Assembly: GCA_031409875.1 (NCBI GenBank)
Contig: JANNYB010000178.1
Span: 1-32,030 of the forward strand
DNA from: CALMEH01 sp031409875
GTDB taxonomy: Bacteria; Acidobacteriota; Blastocatellia; Pyrinomonadales; Pyrinomonadaceae
Direction: 5' to 3'
Length of the DNA stretch: 32,030 nt
Made by a program: the position numbers and the translations under genes. Below are positions 1 through 7,654 of this stretch, piece by piece (the first letter of the stretch is position 1; each line of letters starts with the position of its first letter). The notes beneath the pieces are model-generated. The model searched no databases and had not been told where the DNA came from. It saw only the letters and a program-made list of their open reading frames with translations.

Positions 1-1
1 T

Positions 2-61
2 GTATTGCAATCCGGCAAATATGATGTAGAAGTCGAGTGTCGGGGGGGGGGTGGGGCGTAA
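2..61 (+). CDS. possible 3' end of an upstream gene (partial)
   Basis: A reading frame is open from the left edge to a TAA at 59-61 and would end VLQSGKYDVEVECR followed by a glycine run. The glycine run is encoded by a poly-G tract that is also the left arm of an inverted repeat, so the true end of the protein may differ or be affected by sequencing error in the homopolymer. Before ftsW one would expect another division-cluster gene such as murD or mraY, but twenty residues are too few to assign it. Confidence 0.2.
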   Translation, partial: VLQSGKYDVEVECRGGGGA

Positions 62-190
62 AAGACAAAAAAAAAAATAAATAATATTAGGCAACAGACA
101 CCAAGGCCAGCACAAAAAAAAATATAAACAAAAAAAAAAACAAAAAACCCCTTAATTCACCCCCCCACACCCCCCCCTCGACTCTCGACT
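31..190. repeat. inverted repeat with G/C homopolymer arms, low-complexity centre
   Basis: Arm 31-50 (AGTCGAGTGTCG then G run) pairs with arm 171-190 (C run then CTCGACTCTCGACT) at 18 of 20 positions. The right arm contains two copies of the 7-mer CTCGACT, which places this locus in the same short-tandem-repeat hairpin class as the other gaps of the window. The centre (60-165) is almost entirely A and C with long A runs and holds no gene. Homopolymers at a sequence end are also typical of poor consensus, so base-level accuracy here is doubtful. Confidence 0.5.
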
Positions 191-199
191 AAAAAAAGA

Positions 200-1378
200 A
201 TGGCAAAAAAACTACGCATAGATTGGTTTATGTTCGCAATCGCGGCATCGCTCGCGCTGTTTGGCGCGGTGATGGTTTATTCCGCGTCGGCGATGATTTC
301 CTTGCGCGAAACCGCAGATAATCCCGAAGGCGCGACGCAGTTTTCTTACTTTTTCAAGCAGTTTGCCTTTACGATTACTGGGCTTTTTGCAATGTATATC
401 GGTTCGCGGATTGATTACAAACTTTATCAAAACAAAGTCGTCGTTATCGGAATTTTAGCCGTAACGGGATTGCTTTTGATGTCGGTTTTTTTATTTCCTT
501 CAATCAACGGAGCGCGGCGTTGGATTCGTTTTTCGGGCATTTCGTTTCAGCCTTCGGAAGCCGCAAAACTTGCTTTGCCGATTTTTTTGGCGTGGTTTTT
601 GACAGAAAAAGAAAAGGCAATCGGCGATTTGAAAGAAACGGTTTTGCCGTGTTTGGCGGTTTTGGTTTTCTTTGGCGGTTTGGTTGTTTTAGAGCCGGAT
701 TTGGGAACGACGATTGTGCTTTGCGCGGTTTTCGTCGCCGTTTATTTTGCTGCCGGAGCGCGGATTTTGCATCTCGCCACGGTTGCCGGCGGACTTTTAA
801 TTTTCGGTGTTGGAATGTTGATTTTCGCACCTTGGAGATTGAGGCGTTTGATGGCGTTTTTTGATCCGTGCAGTGCGGAAAACGCGGCTGGCGCAGGTTA
901 TCAAGTTTGCCAATCGCTCTACGCGCTCGGTTCGGGCGGAATTTTGGGCGAAGGTTTTGCCAAAGGTCAGCAGAAACTTTTTTATTTGCCGTATCCGTAT
1001 TCCGACTTTATTTTCTCGGTCGTTGGCGAAGAATTAGGGCTTGTCGGCACTTTGGCAGTCGTAATTGCGTTCGGGTTACTTCTCTGGCGCGGAACTCGCG
1101 CCGCCCTGTTTGCGCCGGACAGATTCGGAATGCTTCTCGGCATCGGCATTATCACGGGAATTATCGTGCAAGCCTTGTTCAATATTTCGGTCGTGATTTC
1201 GATTCTGCCCGCGAAAGGAATTCCTCTGCCGTTTATTTCTTACGGCGGAAGTTCGATTATCGTAACGCTTTTTGCGGTGGGCATTTTGCTGAATATTTCG
1301 CAATACGCGGGTTTTGCTTCAACGGAAAAGACGGAAACTACTGTGCGGAGAAAAAAGGCTCGAACGGGATTGAAATGA
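200..1378 (+). CDS. ftsW: FtsW, SEDS-family septal peptidoglycan glycosyltransferase
   Basis: A 392-residue polytopic membrane protein of the SEDS family, which polymerises lipid II into glycan strands at the division septum together with a class B PBP. Visible signatures are RRWIRFSGISFQPSE, the GSGGILGEGFAKGQQK loop, YSDFIFSVVGEELG, and PLPFISYGGSS near the C-terminus. Asp269 in YSDFIF corresponds to the conserved catalytic Asp of RodA/FtsW. About ten hydrophobic segments are seen and the cytoplasmic tail is basic (VRRKKARTGLK). It is named FtsW rather than RodA because murG, murC, ftsQ, ftsA and ftsZ follow. The ATG at 200 is preceded only by an A-rich stretch (AAAAAAAGA) and no strong Shine-Dalgarno. 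Confidence 0.95.
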   Translation: MAKKLRIDWFMFAIAASLALFGAVMVYSASAMISLRETADNPEGATQFSYFFKQFAFTITGLFAMYIGSRIDYKLYQNKVVVIGILAVTGLLLMSVFLFPSINGARRWIRFSGISFQPSEAAKLALPIFLAWFLTEKEKAIGDLKETVLPCLAVLVFFGGLVVLEPDLGTTIVLCAVFVAVYFAAGARILHLATVAGGLLIFGVGMLIFAPWRLRRLMAFFDPCSAENAAGAGYQVCQSLYALGSGGILGEGFAKGQQKLFYLPYPYSDFIFSVVGEELGLVGTLAVVIAFGLLLWRGTRAALFAPDRFGMLLGIGIITGIIVQALFNISVVISILPAKGIPLPFISYGGSSIIVTLFAVGILLNISQYAGFASTEKTETTVRRKKARTGLK

Positions 1379-1384
1379 TAGCGG

Positions 1385-1428
1385 CAGTAAGCAGCGACAG
1401 TCGGCAGGAAATCTGCAACTGCCAACTG
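1385..1428. repeat. degenerate short tandem repeat hairpin in the ftsW-murG gap
   Basis: The 52-base gap holds GCAGTAAGCAGCGACAG followed by TCGGCAG and then CTGCAACTGCCAACTG. It looks like a decayed copy of the GCAGTAA-type hairpin found after murC. Pairing is weak and gapped, so this is a tentative call. AGGAAA at 1406-1411 may serve murG. Confidence 0.3.
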
Positions 1429-1430
1429 AT

Positions 1431-2498
1431 ATGAAAGTTTTAATCGCCGCCGGAGGAACGGGCGGACATATTTATCCGGGAATTGCCGTGGCAAAAGAAA
1501 TTTTGCGGCGCGATTCCGAGTCGGAAATTTTGTTTGTCGGCACGGCGCGAGGTTTGGAAACGAAAATCGTTCCCGACAACGGTTTTCAACTTTCTTTGAT
1601 AAACAGCGCGGGACTTAAAAACGTCGGTTTTGTCGGAAAATTGAAAGGTTTGCTGATTTTGCCGAAAAGTTTTCTTGAAGCACGGCGGTTGATAAAAGAT
1701 TTTAAGCCGGATGTTGTTGTCGGCGCAGGTGGTTATGTTTCGGGTCCGGTTTTGTTGATGGCGAGTTTTTCAGGCATTCCGACGCTCGTGATGGATTCAA
1801 ACGCGCTTCCGGGTTTTACGAATCGGCGGCTGGCAATGTTTGTTACGAAAGCCGCGCTGACATTTGAAGACGCAATGCCTTATTTCGGCGCAAAAGGCGT
1901 GGTTACTGGCAATCCTGTCCGCAAAGAATTTTTTGAAATTGCGCCGAAAACACGCGGCGAACAAGTGAATTTGCTAATTTTCGGCGGTTCGCAAGGCGCG
2001 AGAGCGATAAACAATGCAATGGCTGACGCGCTAGGGAGTTTGCCGTCCGAAAAATTAAACATTACGCATCAGACAGGCGAATCGGACTTTGAAAAATTGA
2101 AGGAAATTTATTCGCGCTCGGCTTTTGAAACGGCAGACGTTCGACCATACATTTCAAATATGGTTGACGAATTTGCGAAAGCCGATTTGGTGATATGTCG
2201 TGCAGGCGCAACGACTTGCGCCGAACTCGCCGCCGCCGGAAAAGCGTCAATAATGATTCCTTTGCCAACGGCGGCGGACGATCATCAGCGCAAAAACGCC
2301 GAAGCCTTAGAGAAAAACGGCGCGGCACGAATGATTTTGCAAATAGATTTAAGCGGCGAACGATTGGCAAACGATATTTCAGATTTTATAAATTCGCCCG
2401 AAAAAATCGGCGCGATGGAAACTTCCGCAAAGAAAATGGCAAGAGCAGATGCGGCAGAAGTTACGGTTGATTTAATAGAAGATATAAGGAGAAAGTGA
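1431..2498 (+). CDS. murG: MurG, lipid II-forming GlcNAc transferase
   Basis: A 355-residue GT28-family enzyme that transfers GlcNAc from UDP-GlcNAc to lipid I on the inner face of the cytoplasmic membrane, giving lipid II. The N-terminal domain opens with the glycine-rich loop AAGGTGGHIYPGIAVAKE and carries GAGGYVSGP. The C-terminal UDP-GlcNAc-binding domain shows FGGSQGARAIN, the HQTGE motif and RAGATTCAELAAAGK followed by DDHQRKNAEAL. Length is normal for the family. It lies between ftsW and murC, the usual cluster order. The TGA stop at 2496-2498 is directly abutted by a perfect inverted repeat. Confidence 0.96.
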   Translation: MKVLIAAGGTGGHIYPGIAVAKEILRRDSESEILFVGTARGLETKIVPDNGFQLSLINSAGLKNVGFVGKLKGLLILPKSFLEARRLIKDFKPDVVVGAGGYVSGPVLLMASFSGIPTLVMDSNALPGFTNRRLAMFVTKAALTFEDAMPYFGAKGVVTGNPVRKEFFEIAPKTRGEQVNLLIFGGSQGARAINNAMADALGSLPSEKLNITHQTGESDFEKLKEIYSRSAFETADVRPYISNMVDEFAKADLVICRAGATTCAELAAAGKASIMIPLPTAADDHQRKNAEALEKNGAARMILQIDLSGERLANDISDFINSPEKIGAMETSAKKMARADAAEVTVDLIEDIRRK

Positions 2499-2578
2499 AA
2501 TTACGAATTTCAAATTACGAATTACGAATGTCGGAAGGATTCTTATAATTCGTAATTCGTAATTTGAAATTCGTAATT
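2499..2578. repeat. perfect 31-bp inverted repeat of AATTACG-type tandem units
   Basis: Arm 2499-2529 is the exact reverse complement of arm 2548-2578, separated by an 18-base loop. The arm is built from 7-mers (AATTACG, AATTTCA, AATTACG, AATTACG). It starts on the base after the murG stop and ends 7 bases before the murC ATG, filling the gap. The loop contains TATAAT at 2544-2549, which could be coincidence. There is no U-tract typical of an intrinsic terminator. Confidence 0.9.
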
Positions 2579-2585
2579 AAAAGAA

Positions 2586-3980
2586 ATGTTTCGTCACGTT
2601 AAGAACATTCATTTTATCGGCATCGGCGGGATTGGTATGTCCGGCATCGCGGAGGTTTTGTGCAATCTCGGTTTTAATGTTTCGGGTTCGGATTTGAAGA
2701 AATCGAAAAATACCGACCGCCTTGAAACGCTTTTCCAAGTCAAGATTTCCGAAGGACACGCGGCGGAAAATATCGGCGACGCGGAGGTTGTCGTTTATTC
2801 TTCAGCGGTTAAAGAAGACAATCCCGAAGTGATTTTGGCGAAGGAAAAAGGCATTCCCGTAATTCCCCGCGCCGAAATGTTAGCGGAATTGATGATGCTT
2901 AAACCTTACGCCGTTGCTATTTCGGGAACGCACGGAAAAACGACGACAACTTCAATGGTTGCAACAATTCTCGGACACGCCGGAGTTGATCCGACAACGA
3001 TTGTCGGCGGCATTGTCAATACGCTCGGCTCGAATGCGCGGCTTGGAAAAAGCGATTGGTTTGTTACCGAAGCGGACGAATCAGACCGTTCTTTTTTGAT
3101 GTTGAATCCGACGGTTGCGGTGGTTACGAACATTGATAAAGAACATATGGAATCTTACAAAGGAATGGAAGATGTCGTCCAATGTTTTACGGATTTCGTC
3201 AATAAAGTTCCGTTTTTCGGGGCGTGTATTTTGTGTTTGGACGATCCGAATGTGCAGTTAATAATTCCGCGCATCAAACGCCGCCGCGTAACTTACGGAA
3301 TGACGGCGCAGTCTGATATTTCGGCGCAAGATGTTCGCTTTAACGATAATTTCGGTTCGACTTTTTCGGTGATGAGGCGCGGTGAAAACTTGGGCGAAAT
3401 AAATTTGCCCGTGCCGGGACAACACAATGTTTATAACGCTTTAGGCGCAATTGCCGTCGCGCTCGAACTCGAAGTTCCGTTTGAAAAAATTGCCGAATCG
3501 TTTAACGGATTTCAGAATGCAAACCGCCGTTTTCAATTCAAAGGCGAAGCTAACGGAATTTCAGTTGTGGACGATTACGGACATCATCCGACGGAAATTT
3601 TGGCGACGCTTTCGGCGGCGAAAAACGGCTCGAACGGCAAACGCACTGTCGTAATTTTTCAGCCGCACAGATATTCGAGAACTCAGGAATTAATGAACGA
3701 ATTCGCAATCTGTTTCAATAATGCCGACGTGCTTTTCGTAACCGACATTTACGCCGCCAGCGAACAACCGATTGAAGGAATTACGGCGGAAATTTTGACC
3801 GAAAACATCAAGAAATACGGACACAAAAACGCAAATTATATCGGCACAGTCGAAGCCGCCGCCGAAAAAGTCATTCCGCATTTGCAAGAAAATGATTTGG
3901 TCATCACGTTAGGCGCGGGAACGATTACGAAACTTTCGGACGAGATTTTTAGTCAGTTAGCAGTAAGCAGTAAGCAGTAA
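2586..3980 (+). CDS. murC: MurC, UDP-N-acetylmuramate--L-alanine ligase
   Basis: A 464-residue Mur ligase that adds the first stem residue, L-Ala, to UDP-MurNAc in the cytoplasm with ATP. The N-terminal Rossmann part shows HFIGIGGIGMSGIAEVL. The central ATPase domain has the P-loop GTHGKTTTTSMVA, EADESDRSF and NIDKEHMES. The C-terminal domain has PGQHNVYNALGA, DDYGHHPTEI and FQPHRYSRT. The first GIGGIGMSG type motif and the HHPTEI motif favour MurC over MurD, MurE and MurF. The last residues (SQLAVSSKQ) and the stop codon are encoded by the GCAGTAA repeat array that follows, so the natural C-terminus has been altered by the repeat. There is no clear Shine-Dalgarno, only AAAAGAA before the ATG. 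Confidence 0.96.
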   Translation: MFRHVKNIHFIGIGGIGMSGIAEVLCNLGFNVSGSDLKKSKNTDRLETLFQVKISEGHAAENIGDAEVVVYSSAVKEDNPEVILAKEKGIPVIPRAEMLAELMMLKPYAVAISGTHGKTTTTSMVATILGHAGVDPTTIVGGIVNTLGSNARLGKSDWFVTEADESDRSFLMLNPTVAVVTNIDKEHMESYKGMEDVVQCFTDFVNKVPFFGACILCLDDPNVQLIIPRIKRRRVTYGMTAQSDISAQDVRFNDNFGSTFSVMRRGENLGEINLPVPGQHNVYNALGAIAVALELEVPFEKIAESFNGFQNANRRFQFKGEANGISVVDDYGHHPTEILATLSAAKNGSNGKRTVVIFQPHRYSRTQELMNEFAICFNNADVLFVTDIYAASEQPIEGITAEILTENIKKYGHKNANYIGTVEAAAEKVIPHLQENDLVITLGAGTITKLSDEIFSQLAVSSKQ

Positions 3981-4019
3981 GCAGTATTTCTGCTCACCGC
4001 TTACTGCTCACGGCTCACT
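3959..4019. repeat. GCAGTAA tandem-repeat hairpin across the murC stop
   Basis: Arm 3959-3984 is three and a half copies of the 7-mer GCAGTAA. Arm 3990-4019 carries the complementary series with variants (TTACTGC, TCACCGC, TCACGGC). The murC stop codon lies inside the left arm and ftsQ starts 7 bases after the right arm. Confidence 0.8.
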
Positions 4020-4026
4020 CAAAAAT

Positions 4027-4869
4027 ATGGCAGTAAGAAAAAGAAGAACAACAACAACGACGAATAAATCTGTGGCGAAAACGCCGCGCAAACGGCGAAT
4101 CTCCGCGCCGACGCGACGGAAATCTACGGGAAATTTTGCAAATGTTCTGGTGCCGGTTTTTTTGCTGGTCGGGATTGTTGTTTGTCTCGGATTTTTGTTC
4201 GTGATGGGCTATCGGACGGTTACGGCTTCGTCATTTTTTGATGTCAAGGCGATTGAAATCAATGGTGCGAAACGTGCGCCGAAAGAAGAAATCGAGCGCA
4301 TCGTCAAAAATCAAACCGAAAAATCCGGCGTTTGGAACGCTGATTTGACGGAAATTAAATCGCAGGTTGAAAAATTAACACTCGTCAAATCCGTTTCGGT
4401 TTCGCGCGTTTTGCCCGATGTGGTGCGCGTCAATATCGTCGAACGCGATGCCAAAACATTGGTCAGAATTGACGGCGGAGATTTTTGGGCGGACGATGAA
4501 GCGGTGGTTCTCGGCATCATCGAAAAAGGCGAGGAAAGACCGCCGTTTTATCTGCAAGGTTGGAACAGAGATAACACCGACAAAGCCAGAAAGGAAAATC
4601 AAGAGCGCGTAAAAATGTATCTGAAAATGCTCGATGAATGGAAAGAATATGATCTTGCAAAGCGCGTCGTCGCGGTTGATTTATCGAATTTGAGCGAGCC
4701 GCTGGCGATTGTTTCCGATTCGGGCGAACAGAAAAAAATCATTCTGCCGAAGGATAATCTCGGCAAAAAATTAAAAGCCGGTTTAGAAGGAATTGCCGGA
4801 AAAGGCAAAGATGTTTCAGGCATCAACGTCAGCGGAACGCAGAGCGTTTTGATATTTCGGGAAAGTTGA
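4027..4869 (+). CDS. ftsQ: FtsQ/DivIB cell division protein
   Basis: A 280-residue bitopic protein linking early and late divisome parts through FtsB/FtsL. The N-terminus is a strongly basic cytoplasmic tail (about residues 1-35, rich in Arg, Lys and Thr). One membrane segment follows at about 40-62 (VPVFLLVGIVVCLGFLFVMG). A POTRA domain comes next, beginning FFDVKAIEINGAKRAPKEEI and ending VRVNIVERDAKTLV, and then the FtsQ beta domain. Sequence conservation is low, as usual for FtsQ, so topology and the slot between murC and ftsA carry much of the assignment. murB and ddl, often found here, are absent. The ATG at 4027 is preceded by TCAAAAAT with no visible Shine-Dalgarno. Confidence 0.88.
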   Translation: MAVRKRRTTTTTNKSVAKTPRKRRISAPTRRKSTGNFANVLVPVFLLVGIVVCLGFLFVMGYRTVTASSFFDVKAIEINGAKRAPKEEIERIVKNQTEKSGVWNADLTEIKSQVEKLTLVKSVSVSRVLPDVVRVNIVERDAKTLVRIDGGDFWADDEAVVLGIIEKGEERPPFYLQGWNRDNTDKARKENQERVKMYLKMLDEWKEYDLAKRVVAVDLSNLSEPLAIVSDSGEQKKIILPKDNLGKKLKAGLEGIAGKGKDVSGINVSGTQSVLIFRES

Positions 4870-4886
4870 AAAGGAATGAAGAAAAA

Positions 4887-4958
4887 TTATCCACAGATAA
4901 ACACAGATAAACACAGATAAAATCAAGATAAAAATATCTGTGTCCATCTACTGGATAA
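4887..4958. repeat. ACAGATAAAC tandem-repeat hairpin before ftsA
   Basis: Left arm 4887-4909 reads TTATCCACAGATAAACACAG and is continued by another 10-mer copy. Right arm 4935-4958 (TATCTGTGTCCATCTACTGG and ATAA) is its imperfect reverse complement. A closely similar hairpin occurs at 9685-9763. This unit recurs in unrelated bacterial genomes as an intergenic word. Confidence 0.75.
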
Positions 4959-4966
4959 ATAAAAAA

Positions 4967-6205
4967 ATGAGTAGTGAAATTCAAGCAGTCGGTTTAGACA
5001 TCGGGACGAGCAAGGTTAAATGTATTATCGGCGAAGCGTCGGAAAGCGGCGTGATGAGCGTTGTTGGGTTTGGCACGGCGGATTCGCGTGGGCTTCGCGG
5101 CGGAATTATCACAACCGCAGACGCAGTTGCCGAAGTTATTAAACGCGCCGTCGAAGAAGCCGAACGGATGAGCGGTTTGGAAGTTCAGATGGCAACCGTA
5201 AATATTTCGGGCGAACATCTGCGCGGTGAAAATAAAGCCGGAGTCGTTGCGGTTGCCGGTGCAGGACGCGAGATTTCGCAGGAAGATGTTGACCGTGCGA
5301 TTGAATCAGCCAGCGCGATGCCGTTGCCCTCAGGTTGGGAAATTGCGGATCGGTTGCCGCAGGAATTTATTATTGACGGGCAAGACGGAATTATCGAACC
5401 TGTCGGAATGAGCGGCGCACGGCTCGAAAGCCGAATTCACGTCGTTACGAGTCCGAGCGCGGGACGGCAAAATATTATGAAAGCCGTCAATAATGCCGGT
5501 TTCGATGTTCAACAAATGATGCTCGAACCGCTGGCGGCGGCAACTGCGGTTTTGACTGATGACGATAAAGAATACGGTTGTGCGCTCGTAAATATCGGCG
5601 CAGAAGTTACTTCGTTGATGATTTTCGGGCGCGGCGCAGTTCAGCATACGGTAGTTTTTCCGTTCGGCGGAATGCACTTTACGAAAGATATTGCCCAAGG
5701 TTTGCGCGTTTCGATTCCTGAAGCCGGAAAAATTAAAGAACTTTACGGATGCGTTGCCGGATTTTTGATGAACGAAGACGAACGGCACGAAGTTATCGAA
5801 ATTACGCCCGTTGGCAGACAAGAAACGCGCCTTTTACCGAAGGAAATTTTGTGCGACATAATGCAGCCGCGGGCAATCGAACTTTTACAGCACATCGCGC
5901 TCGAAGTCGTCAACACCGGCGCACAAATGTCGAGCGGCGTGATTTTGACGGGCGGCGGGGCAATGAGTCGCGGAATGGTCGAGATTGCCGAACAGGTTTT
6001 CGATGCTCCGACGCGACTCGGATTTTTGGAGTCTTCGCTCTTTACAGGGCTTTTTGAAGAAGTCCAAACGCCTGATTGGGCAGTCGCCGGCGGGCTTGCA
6101 CTTTCGTCTATGCAGGCGCAAATCCGCGAGCAGATGCACGGCGGCAGGTCGGCAACGAGAAAGGTTGCCGAGTGGTTTGAAAATTTTCGCGGAAAATTCA
6201 GATAA
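4967..6205 (+). CDS. ftsA: FtsA, actin-like Z-ring membrane anchor
   Basis: A 412-residue actin/HSP70-fold ATPase that tethers FtsZ to the membrane and recruits later division proteins. Motifs seen: phosphate-1 loop GLDIGTSKVKCIIGE, the SHS2/1C region after residue 80, the second phosphate region VNIGAEVTSLMIF, FPFGGMHFTKDIA, and the adenosine motif LTGGGAMSRGM. The tail RKVAEWFENFRGKFR is the amphipathic membrane-targeting helix. The frame continues nine codons upstream to a GTG at 4940, but that stretch is the right arm of the repeat hairpin, and alignment with the family begins just after the ATG at 4967, so the ATG is chosen. ftsZ follows after 148 bases. Confidence 0.95.
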   Translation: MSSEIQAVGLDIGTSKVKCIIGEASESGVMSVVGFGTADSRGLRGGIITTADAVAEVIKRAVEEAERMSGLEVQMATVNISGEHLRGENKAGVVAVAGAGREISQEDVDRAIESASAMPLPSGWEIADRLPQEFIIDGQDGIIEPVGMSGARLESRIHVVTSPSAGRQNIMKAVNNAGFDVQQMMLEPLAAATAVLTDDDKEYGCALVNIGAEVTSLMIFGRGAVQHTVVFPFGGMHFTKDIAQGLRVSIPEAGKIKELYGCVAGFLMNEDERHEVIEITPVGRQETRLLPKEILCDIMQPRAIELLQHIALEVVNTGAQMSSGVILTGGGAMSRGMVEIAEQVFDAPTRLGFLESSLFTGLFEEVQTPDWAVAGGLALSSMQAQIREQMHGGRSATRKVAEWFENFRGKFR

Positions 6206-6353
6206 ATTTAACTTTCGGATTGGATTTTTACCGCAAAAAATTGTATGCTCTTTCGCCGTAAGCACAATATATTGTGAAAACGGCACTAACTCCCGAAATA
6301 GAGGTTTTTGTCTATTTCAGCACTTAAAAAACTACCAAAAGGGGAAAGCAAAA
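6206..6353 (+). promoter_or_regulatory. ftsA-ftsZ spacer with a perfect 14-bp palindrome
   Basis: The spacer is not filled by a tandem-repeat hairpin, unlike most gaps upstream. CACAATATATTGTG at 6263-6276 is a perfect palindrome. TTGTAT at 6241-6246 lies upstream and could be a -35 element with the palindrome centre overlapping the -10, which would fit a repressor site on an ftsZ promoter. This is inference from symmetry and position only. A good Shine-Dalgarno (AGGGGAAAG, about 6340-6348) precedes the ftsZ ATG at 6354. Confidence 0.35.
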
Positions 6354-7493
6354 ATGACAACGAACGGTCTTTTGACAAATAGTAGTAGTAAATTAAATAT
6401 CACCTTTGCCGAAGAAATTGTAACGGGTGCAAAGATAAAAGTTATCGGTGTCGGCGGCGGCGGCGGAAATGCTGTCAACCGAATGATTGATGCCGGAATA
6501 AAAGGCGTTGAATTCATCGTCGCCAACACGGACGTGCAAGCTCTCAATTCTTCAAAAGCTCCGATAAAAATACAACTCGGAAGCGATTTGACGCGCGGAC
6601 TCGGCGCAGGCGCAGACCCGAACATCGGGCGACAAGCCGCAATCGAAGATACGGATAAGATTATTGACGTTTTAAAAGGCGCAGATATGGTTTTCGTAAC
6701 CACCGGACTCGGCGGTGGAACGGGAACAGGTGCCGCGCCGGTGATTGCCGCTCTTGCAATCGAAATGAAGGCTCTGACCGTTGCCGTTGTTACCAAACCG
6801 TTTGTTGTCGAAGGCAAAAAGCGTATGCGTCAGGCGGAAGAAGGCTTGGCGGAAATGCGCGGTTGTGTTGATACGATAATTACCATCCCCAATTCAAAAC
6901 TTAAGGAAGTCGAAGAAAAAATCAGCATTATCGAAGCCTTTGAACGCGCCGATAATATTCTTCTGCAAGCTGTTCAAGGCATTTCAAATTTGATTACCGT
7001 TCCCGGAATAATCAATCTGGATTTTGCCGACGTGAAATCGGTGATGAAAGGAATGGGCGTTGCGTTGATGGGCATCGGACACGGCACGGGCGACGGCGCG
7101 GCAATCAAAGCGATGAAGGCGGCGATTGATTCAAAACTTCTCGAAGAAAATTCGATCAAAGGCGCACGCGGCGCACTAATCAATATTACGGGTTCAAAAA
7201 ATATGCCGCTCGATGAAATCGAAGCCGCAATTTCCTTGATTCACGAAGAAGCCGACGAAGATGCAAACATTATTTTCGGAACGGTTTTCGACGAAGATAT
7301 GAAGGATGAAGTGAAAATTACCGTCATTGCAACCGGATTCGACCAACAAATTCCGGTTCATAAACCGCAAACATCGTTCACAGACACGCAAGCCGTCGCG
7401 TATCCGAACCAGTTTCCGCCGCATCGAACCGAACCGCCGAGAAGCGACGAAGATATAAACATTCCCACGTTTATTCGCCGTCAGGCGGACTAG
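6354..7493 (+). CDS. ftsZ: FtsZ, tubulin-like division GTPase
   Basis: A 379-residue GTPase that forms the Z-ring. Motifs: GVGGGGGNAVNRM near the N-terminus, the tubulin signature GLGGGTGTGAAPVIA, the T7 synergy loop NLDFADVKSVM, and a variable linker ending in IPTFIRRQ, the conserved C-terminal peptide that binds FtsA. The frame is open 369 bases further upstream over the end of ftsA in another frame, but family similarity begins at MTTNGLL. The ATG at 6354 also has the best Shine-Dalgarno in the cluster. The stop at 7491-7493 is followed immediately by a direct tandem repeat. Confidence 0.97.
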   Translation: MTTNGLLTNSSSKLNITFAEEIVTGAKIKVIGVGGGGGNAVNRMIDAGIKGVEFIVANTDVQALNSSKAPIKIQLGSDLTRGLGAGADPNIGRQAAIEDTDKIIDVLKGADMVFVTTGLGGGTGTGAAPVIAALAIEMKALTVAVVTKPFVVEGKKRMRQAEEGLAEMRGCVDTIITIPNSKLKEVEEKISIIEAFERADNILLQAVQGISNLITVPGIINLDFADVKSVMKGMGVALMGIGHGTGDGAAIKAMKAAIDSKLLEENSIKGARGALINITGSKNMPLDEIEAAISLIHEEADEDANIIFGTVFDEDMKDEVKITVIATGFDQQIPVHKPQTSFTDTQAVAYPNQFPPHRTEPPRSDEDINIPTFIRRQAD

Positions 7494-7547
7494 AAAGTGA
7501 GAAAGCGAGAAAGTGAGAAAGCGAGAAAGTGAGAAAGCGAGAAAGTA
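7494..7547. repeat. direct tandem repeat, GTGAGAAA/GCGAGAAA 8-mers
   Basis: Alternating GTGAGAAA and GCGAGAAA units (16-base period, about three full copies) start on the base after the ftsZ stop. No complementary arm follows, so this is a single-armed relative of the hairpin loci. A very similar 8-mer array sits inside valS at 12716-12805. The rest of the gap to 7654 contains no gene; CGGAG at 7642-7646 is the Shine-Dalgarno of the next gene. Confidence 0.85.
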
Positions 7548-7654
7548 GGTTAGTGAAAAAGTAGTCGGGGTGTGATAGATTGTAAAAACAGCTTTACGAA
7601 ATTAAAATTCAGGGATTTGCCTCACCCAAATCTTGATAATATCGGAGAAAAAAA

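Noticed and set aside
868..1434. 188-codon frame over ftsW
   Set aside because: It is a shadow of ftsW, rich in Arg, Cys and Phe, with no family features.
2499..2578. intrinsic terminator after murG
   Set aside because: The stem is AT-rich, 31 bases, with no U-tract, and both flanking genes belong to one conserved cluster; a terminator role is unlikely but not excluded.
5985..6353. N-terminal extension of FtsZ
   Set aside because: It overlaps ftsA in another frame and the spacer; the ATG at 6354 has a strong Shine-Dalgarno and the normal N-terminus.
7494..7547. possible CRISPR-like array
   Set aside because: Units are 8 bases, contiguous, with no spacers and no cas genes.
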